Assembly (NCBI GenBank): GCA_023701075.1
Contig: JAMPXQ010000102.1
Location: 1-5,017, forward strand
From: Candidatus Woesearchaeota archaeon
GTDB lineage: Archaea; Nanobdellota; Nanobdellia; Woesearchaeales; GW2011-AR15
Direction of reading: 5' to 3'
DNA: 5,017 nt
Of this stretch, positions 1 to 5,017 are shown one piece after another. Position numbers and translations under genes: made by a program. Position 1 is the stretch's first letter, and each line of letters starts with the position of its first letter. The notes beneath the pieces were generated by a model that did no database searches, was not told the origin of the DNA, and was given only the letters and a program-made list of their open reading frames with translations.

Positions 1-552
1 ACCGCAGTCGCAGTGTTCATCGACACTGAAAACACATTCAGGCCTGAGAGGATCATCGAGCTTGCAAAAGGCGCAGGGCTTGATCCAGAACAGGTGCTTG
101 GGAACATAAAGATCGCAAGAGCCTTCAATTCAGACCATCAGATGCTGCTCGCTGAAAAGATAAACGATCTCATAACAAAGCAAGGGCTCAATGTGAAGGT
201 TGTCATTGTCGATTCCCTGACAGCGCATTTCAGGGCTGAATTCATCGGAAGAGGGACGCTTGCTGAGAGACAGCAGAAGCTCAACAAGCACATGCACGAA
301 CTCATGAAAGTGGCAGACACAAACAATATCGTCGTATATGTCACAAACCAGGTGATGTCAAGGCCTGATGTGTTCTTCGGAGACCCGACTGCAGCCATCG
401 GAGGGCATGTCGTCGCTCACGCTTCAACATTCAGGATATACCTGAGGAAGAGCAAGAAGAATTCGAGGGTCGCAAAACTCATCGACAGCCCAAACCTGCC
501 GGACGGAGAAGCAGCCTTCATGGTAGAGACTGCAGGACTTGTCGACATATAA
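1..552 (+). CDS. radA: DNA repair and recombination protein RadA, 3' part (5' end outside window)
   Basis: Archaeal RecA/Rad51-family recombinase, which forms ATP-dependent filaments on single-stranded DNA and catalyses strand exchange in homologous recombination. The frame is open from base 1 (first codons read [10 protein letters not shown]), so the gene runs off the left edge; the GTG at 13 is internal. The visible 183 residues cover the C-terminal half of the ATPase core. They contain the FIDTENTF segment, the Walker B strand VVIVDS (about residues 62-67), the segment [14 protein letters not shown], the DNA-binding loop 2 region from [15 protein letters not shown] to GGHVVAHAS, and the closing motif [20 protein letters not shown]. 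About 140-150 residues (helix-hairpin-helix region and Walker A) are missing, judged from the usual 320-350 residue length. The peptide ends in GLVDI, as the family does. No intein or frameshift is seen in the visible part. RadB or bacterial RecA is unlikely, because the [15 protein letters not shown] stretch is RadA-like. Confidence 0.96.
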   Translation, partial: TAVAVFIDTENTFRPERIIELAKGAGLDPEQVLGNIKIARAFNSDHQMLLAEKINDLITKQGLNVKVVIVDSLTAHFRAEFIGRGTLAERQQKLNKHMHELMKVADTNNIVVYVTNQVMSRPDVFFGDPTAAIGGHVVAHASTFRIYLRKSKKNSRVAKLIDSPNLPDGEAAFMVETAGLVDI

Positions 553-560
553 TCAATTAT

Positions 561-582
561 TATTTTTTCAATATCTCTTTTT
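561..582 (+). terminator. T-rich archaeal-type terminator after radA
   Basis: Nine bases after the radA stop there is a run of six T (563-568), followed by a second run of five T (578-582) in a pyrimidine-rich stretch. Archaeal RNA polymerase terminates at short oligo-T tracts in the non-template strand without needing a hairpin, and no hairpin is evident here. The position between radA and a gatD promoter fits termination of radA. Assigned from base composition and position only. Confidence 0.5.
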
Positions 583-606
583 CTATATCCCTTCTCAATA
601 TCATTA

Positions 607-622
607 CAAAAGATTTATTAAA
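607..622 (+). promoter_or_regulatory. gatD promoter: BRE plus TATA-like box
   Basis: An A-rich stretch (acaaaag, 606-612) is followed by atttattaaa (613-622), which resembles a BRE/TATA pair. The box centre (about 617) lies 27 bases before the gatD ATG at 644. Archaeal transcription usually starts 22-27 bases after the TATA centre, which puts the start at or within a few bases of the ATG. The stretch just before the ATG (cttcatctgggcc) has no GGAGG-like ribosome-binding site. Together these suggest a leaderless gatD mRNA. Confidence 0.55.
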
Positions 623-643
623 GTTCATAACTTCATCTGGGCC

Positions 644-1945
644 ATGGCAGAAATAGGAGACCGAATCAAGATTTTCACAAAAGATGAGGAACATGAAGGG
701 ATACTGATGCCTTCACTTGAAGAGAGCGGGCAAGACACGCTGATTCTCAAATTAAAGAATGGATATAACATAGGGATAGAGAAAAGCAAGATAAAAAAGA
801 CTGAAGTATTGGAGAAACATAAAGACACAAAAGCAAAGCATGCAAAGCTTACGAAAGATGATGACCTGCCGACAATATCTATCCTGCATACTGGAGGGAC
901 GATAGCCTCAAAGATCGACTATAGGACCGGAGCAGTATACAGCTCTTTTGAGCCTGATGAGCTCCTTAATATGTTCCCTGAGCTTTCAAAGATTGCAAAT
1001 CTTCGTTCTAATCTCATCGCAAAGATGTGGTCTGATGACCTGAGGTTCGGACATTTTGAACTGATCGCAAAAGCAGTGAAAAAAGAGATCGAAACTGGGT
1101 GTGAAGGGATAATAATAGGCATGGGGACTGATAATCTGGCAGTGGCTTCTGCTGCAATGTCTTTCATACTTGAAGAACTGCCGATCCCAGTCATTTTCGT
1201 AGGGGCGCAGAGAAGCTCTGACAGGGGAAGCAGCGACGCTGCAATGAACCTGATATGCGCTGCGCAATTCATAACCAATACAGATTTCTCAGGTGTTGCC
1301 ATATGCATGCATGAAAGCATGGATGATGAGAACTGCATAATACTTCCGGGATGCAAGACACATAAGCTGCATTCATCCAGGAGAGATGCATTCAAGCCAG
1401 TCAATCAGGATATCATTGCAAGAGTAAATTTCAACACAAAGAAGATAGATTTCATAACCAAAGAGTACACAAAAAAAGACAAGGACAGAAAACCTCTAAT
1501 CAAGCCTAAGATGGAAGAAAGGGTAGGGCTATTGAAAGTGCATGTGAACATGTTCCCTGAGCAGTTCGAGTTCTATAAAGGATACAAGGGGCTTGTGATC
1601 GAAGGCACTGGACTAGGGCATACGCCCGGACAGGTGCCTAATGAAATATGCGAGATACATAGGAAGATCTATCCTGCAATAAAGAAAGTCGTTGATTCAG
1701 GATGCGTGGTTGTCATGACGACGCAGACAATATATGGGAGAGTGCACCTGCATGTATATGATAAAGGCACTGACCTCACAGCCCTAGGTGTCATATCCGG
1801 AGAGGATATGCTTGCAAATACTGCACTTGTGAAACTTTCATGGCTTCTAGGAAATTACAAACCAGAAGAAGTGAAAGGACTCATCGGCAAGAACCTGAGA
1901 GGAGAGATAAATGAACGGCTGACGAGCGAGATGTATCTTTACTAA
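644..1945 (+). CDS. gatD: Glu-tRNA(Gln) amidotransferase subunit D
   Basis: Glutaminase-like subunit of the archaea-specific GatDE complex. It releases ammonia from an amide donor, and GatE uses the ammonia to convert Glu-tRNA(Gln) to Gln-tRNA(Gln) in the cytoplasm. The start is ATG 644, giving 433 residues, close to the usual ~435. The family N-terminal barrel begins there (GDRIKIF, EGILMPS, NGYNIGI), whereas the longer frame from TTG 539 only adds AT-rich spacer and overlaps radA. Residues 75-433 form an L-asparaginase-type catalytic domain: TGGTIAS at 83-89 (catalytic Thr86), GTD at 161-163 (Thr162, Asp163), VGAQRSSDRGSSDAA at 186-200, and the conserved Lys in HKLHSSRRDAF (probably Lys241). 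The GTD motif sits in MGTDN instead of the usual HGTDT. The N-terminal barrel and the RRDAF segment separate it from free L-asparaginase. No gatE is adjacent; the next gene is convergent, 4 bases away. Confidence 0.95.
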   Translation: MAEIGDRIKIFTKDEEHEGILMPSLEESGQDTLILKLKNGYNIGIEKSKIKKTEVLEKHKDTKAKHAKLTKDDDLPTISILHTGGTIASKIDYRTGAVYSSFEPDELLNMFPELSKIANLRSNLIAKMWSDDLRFGHFELIAKAVKKEIETGCEGIIIGMGTDNLAVASAAMSFILEELPIPVIFVGAQRSSDRGSSDAAMNLICAAQFITNTDFSGVAICMHESMDDENCIILPGCKTHKLHSSRRDAFKPVNQDIIARVNFNTKKIDFITKEYTKKDKDRKPLIKPKMEERVGLLKVHVNMFPEQFEFYKGYKGLVIEGTGLGHTPGQVPNEICEIHRKIYPAIKKVVDSGCVVVMTTQTIYGRVHLHVYDKGTDLTALGVISGEDMLANTALVKLSWLLGNYKPEEVKGLIGKNLRGEINERLTSEMYLY

Positions 1946-1949
1946 CTAT

Positions 1950-3431
1950 TCAATTTAGTCCGCTGTTACCATATGCAGATAATTCGTTAGCTTTCAGACA
2001 TTTTTCTTTCATCAATGCTACGTCTGATGCTGAAGAGCAAAATGCAGCATTCTTTAATATCTCTTCAGTGCATCCTGGCTGTTCCAGCATTTTTTCTGCA
2101 GCTACATGAGCAAGCAATTTTCCTTCTTCCATAACAAATGCATAATATGTGCTTCCAGCGTAATATTCAGCACCCCATTCTTTCATTGGTCTGTCATCGG
2201 AAGCACACCCGCCATTATTCTGCTGTAGGTTATGTGTTAATTCATGCCTAAATAATAGATTCAGTTCGCTATTTGACATACTATAGATTCTTTCAGTACA
2301 ATAGATTGCTGCTACCCCACATCTATCGGTCGAACCAGTCCAACAAAATCCACCCTCTGGGACACAGTTTGGATCCACTGATAAGACATAATTTGCATGC
2401 ATCTCCGCTTTTATTGTATCATAAATCTTTTTAACATCATTTCCAGGCACATTATTATAACTAGTGTCTGGAGGGGTATAGCTTCCGGTAAATCCTGAAC
2501 TGCTTCCAAAACCGGAAGTCCCTTGTGGAATAGGTTCATTCAGGCCAGGTATCATGGGTTGAGAAGTTCCAAGTGTAGGAACATTATTTGGCGTAGGTCT
2601 TGATGTCGTAAGCCCGTAATAAGAAGTATAATGCACATCTGTTGTTATGGCACCATCTTTGACTTTTGCATCTGCATAGTACATCCAGGTATTGGAGAGC
2701 GGATTATACCAGGCAATCCTTATCTTATTATATAACTCAGGTGGTACGAACCCTTCTACATATAGTTTTATTGTTATAGGCTCTTTTGAGAACTGTCCGA
2801 TAGGTGTTATGCCATATACCAAACTGCTCTCAAGCTCCTCGCCATCAAATTCTCTCTTATCAGCGATCTTTAGGACAATGTCTTTCTTCACTGGCTTTCC
2901 ATAGATATCAATGAACTGCAATGGCTCATCTGAGGAAATGAGAAAATTATTGTCGCTTGATACCACATTCTTCCCTACAGTATCCTGCGGTTCAATCACT
3001 CTCTGCTTTTCAAAAGTCTCTTCATATCCATCATATACATATGTGGAGCTTCCAAGACTTATCGAGACTGGATAGATTATTGTGACAATCGCATTCACAT
3101 CATTTATCTCAAGAACAACAGTGATATCAGCATCTGTGACATTCAGACCTTTCTCTTCAAGTTTTGTCAGATATTCACTTGAACATTCCCTAAGCTTTGC
3201 TGAGACATGCTGCTGATATTCTGATCTTGTGGATTCGCTCAACCCATATCTATTGTTGCCATCTATAACTGATAGCTTGCTGCATTCTTCAAAGTAAGAC
3301 TGAAATCCGGCCTTGTCCAATGACAATTTCACAAGATCATTTTGCTGGGCCTTTTTTGGCAGAAATATGGCTGCCAAGACAATCACAACCACAAGCCCTA
3401 TTATGATATACAAAGAGACCTGTGATTTCAT
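1950..3431 (-). CDS. membrane-anchored, Cys-rich putative zinc metallopeptidase
   Basis: Not a named family I can assign; 493 residues, probably an exported surface protein. Residues 1-24 are a short charged head (MKSQ) and one hydrophobic segment (VSLYIIIGLVVVIVLAAIFL), either a signal anchor or a class III pilin-like signal (K2-S3 before Q4). Residues 30-130 form a module with paired Cys (C50, C83). Residues about 166-273 are beta-rich, with the pattern PITIKLYVEG, IRIAWYNPLSNTW, VHYTSYYGL, reminiscent of ZU5-like surface domains. Residues 275-330 are a Pro/Gly/Ser/Asn linker. The C-terminal domain (331-493) has HELTH at 396-400 followed by E418-WGA-E422-YYA, which fits a gluzincin HExxH...ExxA(D/E)xxA zinc site, plus eight Cys (356, 363, 371, 378, 409, 454, 465, 478) suited to disulfides outside the cell. 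HELTHNLQQ recalls DUF4157, and the HExxH/Cys layout recalls peptidase family M76 (ATP23). Substrate unknown. It has its own promoter, is convergent with gatD, and looks AT-richer than gatD. Confidence 0.75.
   Translation of the reverse strand: MKSQVSLYIIIGLVVVIVLAAIFLPKKAQQNDLVKLSLDKAGFQSYFEECSKLSVIDGNNRYGLSESTRSEYQQHVSAKLRECSSEYLTKLEEKGLNVTDADITVVLEINDVNAIVTIIYPVSISLGSSTYVYDGYEETFEKQRVIEPQDTVGKNVVSSDNNFLISSDEPLQFIDIYGKPVKKDIVLKIADKREFDGEELESSLVYGITPIGQFSKEPITIKLYVEGFVPPELYNKIRIAWYNPLSNTWMYYADAKVKDGAITTDVHYTSYYGLTTSRPTPNNVPTLGTSQPMIPGLNEPIPQGTSGFGSSSGFTGSYTPPDTSYNNVPGNDVKKIYDTIKAEMHANYVLSVDPNCVPEGGFCWTGSTDRCGVAAIYCTERIYSMSNSELNLLFRHELTHNLQQNNGGCASDDRPMKEWGAEYYAGSTYYAFVMEEGKLLAHVAAEKMLEQPGCTEEILKNAAFCSSASDVALMKEKCLKANELSAYGNSGLN
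2001..2008 (+). terminator. possible gatD terminator inside the convergent gene
   Basis: The first T-rich tract after gatD on the plus strand (tttttctt) lies about 55 bases past its stop, antisense to the 3' end of the metallopeptidase gene. With only 4 bases between the convergent stop codons, gatD termination has to occur inside the neighbouring gene, and this is the nearest candidate. I see no equivalent oligo-T tract for the minus-strand gene in the last ~100 bases of gatD. Weak, from sequence composition only. Confidence 0.25.
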
Positions 3432-3448
3432 AGTCTAGACTGAATGAC

Positions 3449-3461
3449 AAAAGAATAAAAA
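3449..3461 (-). terminator. T-rich tract after the methyltransferase gene, overlapping the next promoter
   Basis: On the minus strand tttttattctttt begins about 28 bases after the methyltransferase stop codon. It contains T runs of five and four, enough to act as an archaeal oligo-T terminator for the asnS-methyltransferase transcript. The same bases form the TATA-like element of the following gene, so one of the two roles may be wrong, or both may hold. Confidence 0.35.
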
Positions 3462-3467
3462 CTTTAT
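3454..3467 (-). promoter_or_regulatory. promoter of the metallopeptidase gene (BRE plus TATA-like box)
   Basis: Read on the minus strand, cataaag is followed by tttttatt (3454-3461). The centre of this box lies about 27 bases before the ATG at 3431, the same geometry as at gatD. The sequence before the ATG (cattcagtctagact) has no Shine-Dalgarno-like motif, so this mRNA may also be leaderless. A separate promoter here implies that the gene is not simply the third gene of the asnS operon. Confidence 0.5.
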
Positions 3468-3489
3468 GGTCCTTTAACTCCCTGCTATC

Positions 3490-4245
3490 CTATCCTTTTA
3501 TGGCTGTCATATAGAATACGCTGCCATAAGGCCGCCTGTTGCTTGGGATGACTCTTTCTGAGACTATATCCTTGAATCTGAATGACTTCAGCAACTCATG
3601 CATCTCTTCTTTCTTTATAGGATATGCAGGAAACACCTGGGTACCTGCAAAATAATGGGTTGCACCTTCAAGCATGCTGAGGTTCATCCTCCCGCCAGGC
3701 CTCAGCAATCTCACCAGTCTTGAAAAATAACCTAAAAATGCAGCCTTATCATCTGTCACAGATTCTATGCCATAATGGCATGATACAAGGTCAAATCTTT
3801 TATGAGGATAACCTAGAAGAGGATCATCCTTTCTTATGTCCATAGGGATTACGTCTGCCACAAGAGAACTGATACTTCGTTTCACTTCAGTTATGTCTGG
3901 CTCATAGGACGAATGGTCCCTCTCCTTTAGGAACGCCCTGATATGAGCCTCCCAGCCAAATGCATCCTTAGCTGATGCGATGAAATCCATGACTTCTTTT
4001 CGATTGCTTGCATTGAATTCCGCAAAGACTATCTTCTTCACCCTGCCTATCGAAGGGAGCAGCTGATAGATTGTCGGGCCGCCAAACACTTCCAGCTGCA
4101 ACTCTCTTTCATCAGTATGCCTATCAAAAAAACTGATCAGCCCAAGGTCTTCGCTATCAGGAGGGTCATCCAAGAAATTCTCTTTCAGATACCCTTTTGC
4201 ATCAAATAAATCAAAATCATGGATCATGGTAAATCCATAACTCAT
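3490..4245 (-). CDS. NNMT/PNMT/TEMT-family SAM-dependent methyltransferase
   Basis: Probable small-molecule methyltransferase, 251 residues, close to the ~260 of this family (nicotinamide, phenylethanolamine and thioether methyltransferases); substrate unknown. Motifs in order: [11 protein letters not shown] (14-24), matching the family's N-terminal DYLxxYY region; [12 protein letters not shown] (54-65), matching [11 protein letters not shown], the SAM glycine loop; [12 protein letters not shown] (74-85) at the end of strand 2, with Glu76 where SAM-binding enzymes usually have Asp; [11 protein letters not shown] (95-105), like [15 protein letters not shown] (129-137); [12 protein letters not shown] (151-162); [10 protein letters not shown] (180-189); and [10 protein letters not shown] (196-205). 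By my remembered alignment, NNMT's substrate-binding Asp197 (human numbering) is replaced by Met191, so nicotinamide is not the expected substrate. Start ATG 4245 overlaps the asnS stop by 4 bases, implying co-transcription and coupled translation. A later in-frame Met (residue 7) is possible but would lose the overlap. Confidence 0.85.
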   Translation of the reverse strand: MSYGFTMIHDFDLFDAKGYLKENFLDDPPDSEDLGLISFFDRHTDERELQLEVFGGPTIYQLLPSIGRVKKIVFAEFNASNRKEVMDFIASAKDAFGWEAHIRAFLKERDHSSYEPDITEVKRSISSLVADVIPMDIRKDDPLLGYPHKRFDLVSCHYGIESVTDDKAAFLGYFSRLVRLLRPGGRMNLSMLEGATHYFAGTQVFPAYPIKKEEMHELLKSFRFKDIVSERVIPSNRRPYGSVFYMTAIKG

Positions 4246-5017
4246 GGCGCCTTCCTAAGAAGCGTCCTGGGGAACGGGATTGCATCTTTTATATTCTCTA
4301 AACCGCAGATCCATCTCACTACCCTCTCCACACCCAGGCCGTAACCAGAATGAGGGACACTGCCATATCTCCTAAGGTCAAGATACCATTCATACATCTG
4401 AGGGTTCTCACCCTGCTTCTCCAGATAAGTCATCAGTTCCTTGATATCTGTATCCCTCTGGCTGCCGCCTACAATCTCACCATAGGCCTCTGGAGCCAAC
4501 ATGTCAAAACAGAGGGCCACATCATCCGGCGCTTCTTTAGGTCTTGGCAGCTTCCTCTGCTTATAGAATGCCATTATCTCTTTAGGGTATTCAGTCACTA
4601 TCACCGGCGTATCAAAGAGCTCCATGACCTTCTCTTCCTCAATAGTCCTTAGGTCCTTGCCCCACTCAACTTCCATGCCTTTCTTCTCTTTCAGAAGCCT
4701 TAGCACTTCAGTATATGTTACTGTAGGGATATCTTTTTCAACAGTAGGCATCAATTTTGAGATGTCCCTTTCCAGGACCTTCAAATCTTTTTCATTGTTC
4801 TCCAGGACTTTCTTCACGATGAATTTTATCTCGTCCTTTGCAACCTGTGCGCATTCATCAAGACCCATCCAGGAGGATTCCATCTCTGCCATCCAGAACT
4901 CAGCAAGGTGCCTTGAGGTCTTTGATTTCTCGCTTCGAAATGTGGGGCTCATATTATATATCTTACCAAGAGCGAAGATGCCTGCCTCTGCGTAGAGCTG
5001 CCAGCTCTGGGAGAGGT
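4242..5017 (-). CDS. asnS: asparagine--tRNA ligase, C-terminal part (5' end outside window)
   Basis: Class IIb aminoacyl-tRNA synthetase that attaches asparagine to tRNA(Asn) in the cytoplasm, using ATP. The frame is open to the right edge (bases 4953-5015 read [21 protein letters not shown]), so the ATG at 4952 is internal. The visible 257 residues hold most of the catalytic core. Numbered from the first complete codon they are SQSWQLYAE (2-10), motif 2 [16 protein letters not shown] (26-41), EIVGGSQR (180-187), [14 protein letters not shown] (211-224) and motif 3 [15 protein letters not shown] (224-238) ending in [20 protein letters not shown] and LRRYGSVPH point to AsnRS, not AspRS. About 175 residues are missing: the OB-fold anticodon-binding domain and motif 1. 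Because that domain is off-window, the archaeal AsnRS-related asparagine synthetase, which lacks it, cannot be fully excluded. The stop codon overlaps the methyltransferase start by 4 bases. Confidence 0.93.
   Translation of the reverse strand, partial: LSQSWQLYAEAGIFALGKIYNMSPTFRSEKSKTSRHLAEFWMAEMESSWMGLDECAQVAKDEIKFIVKKVLENNEKDLKVLERDISKLMPTVEKDIPTVTYTEVLRLLKEKKGMEVEWGKDLRTIEEEKVMELFDTPVIVTEYPKEIMAFYKQRKLPRPKEAPDDVALCFDMLAPEAYGEIVGGSQRDTDIKELMTYLEKQGENPQMYEWYLDLRRYGSVPHSGYGLGVERVVRWICGLENIKDAIPFPRTLLRKAP
4250..4256 (-). promoter_or_regulatory. weak ribosome-binding site for the methyltransferase
   Basis: On the minus strand aggaagg lies 4 bases before the ATG at 4245, inside the last codons of asnS. 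It is an imperfect match to the archaeal GGAGGTGA consensus, with rather short spacing. It supports ATG 4245 over the later Met codon and, with the ATGA overlap, coupling to asnS translation. It contrasts with gatD and the metallopeptidase gene, which have no such motif. Confidence 0.35.

Noticed and set aside
1..552. RadB or an intein-containing RadA
   Set aside because: The visible half includes the full PDVFFGDP loop 2 region and the normal C-terminus with no insertion. An intein near Walker A would be outside the window and cannot be judged.
539..643. 35-residue N-terminal extension of gatD from TTG 539
   Set aside because: It translates AT-rich spacer, overlaps the end of radA, and has no ribosome-binding site. 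The conserved GatD N-terminal domain begins right after ATG 644, where the promoter geometry also points.
919..1404. 161-codon open frame on the minus strand inside gatD
   Set aside because: It lies wholly opposite the conserved GatD catalytic domain and has no recognisable motif or promoter, so it is a shadow of the real gene.
644..1945. Stand-alone L-asparaginase as the identity of the plus-strand gene
   Set aside because: The GatD-specific N-terminal barrel (GDRIKIF...NGYNIGI) and the RRDAF segment are present, and the length matches GatD (433), not a ~330-residue asparaginase.
4624..4995. 123-codon open frame on the plus strand opposite asnS
   Set aside because: Serine/phenylalanine-rich translation typical of the reverse complement of a Lys/Glu-rich gene; it overlaps conserved AsnRS motif 2.
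4994..5008. Near-perfect palindrome agagctg-c-cagctct
   Set aside because: It encodes the conserved QSWQLY region of AsnRS, has a 1-base loop and no neighbouring T tract; best explained by chance in coding sequence.
1..5017. A new defence system, CRISPR array or mobile element
   Set aside because: I found no spaced direct repeats, transposase, integrase, tRNA-linked attachment site or toxin-antitoxin pair. The window is core genes plus one surface peptidase and one methyltransferase.

Overview
The window comes from an archaeal chromosome. Three of its five genes are core information-processing genes, and two of those are archaea-specific: RadA recombinase, and GatD, a subunit of the archaeal Glu-tRNA(Gln) amidotransferase. 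Both visible promoters look archaeal, with an A-rich BRE and TATA-like element centred about 27 bases before the start codon. A DPANN-type archaeon (Woesearchaeota/Pacearchaeota-like) is my best guess. The reason is the 493-residue surface protein, whose N-terminus (QVSLYIIIG followed by a paired-Cys module) I recall as a common layout in those genomes. That lineage call is inference; the archaeal call is firm.

Layout. The 3' end of radA (plus strand, cut by the left edge) is followed by a 91-base AT-rich gap with a T-rich terminator and a promoter, then gatD (plus). gatD converges, with only 4 bases between stop codons, on a minus-strand gene for a membrane-anchored, cysteine-rich putative zinc metallopeptidase. 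Upstream of that gene, after a 58-base gap with its own promoter, lies a minus-strand pair. This is the 3' part of asnS (cut by the right edge) and a methyltransferase of the NNMT/PNMT/TEMT family, joined by a 4-base ATGA overlap. There is no non-coding stretch longer than 91 bases, and I saw no RNA genes, mobile elements or CRISPR.

How the genes relate. gatD and asnS belong to the same theme, aminoacyl-tRNA supply. If asnS is a true AsnRS, the organism charges tRNA(Asn) directly but makes Gln-tRNA(Gln) by amidation through GatDE. The gatE partner is not in the window. The metallopeptidase and the NNMT-like methyltransferase are accessory-looking genes set among core genes, and they are the most interesting items here. 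The peptidase combines a short class III (pilin-like) signal or anchor, a paired-Cys module, a beta-rich domain, a Pro/Gly/Ser linker and a Cys-rich HELTH domain. The methyltransferase belongs to a family best known from animal small-molecule N-methylation.
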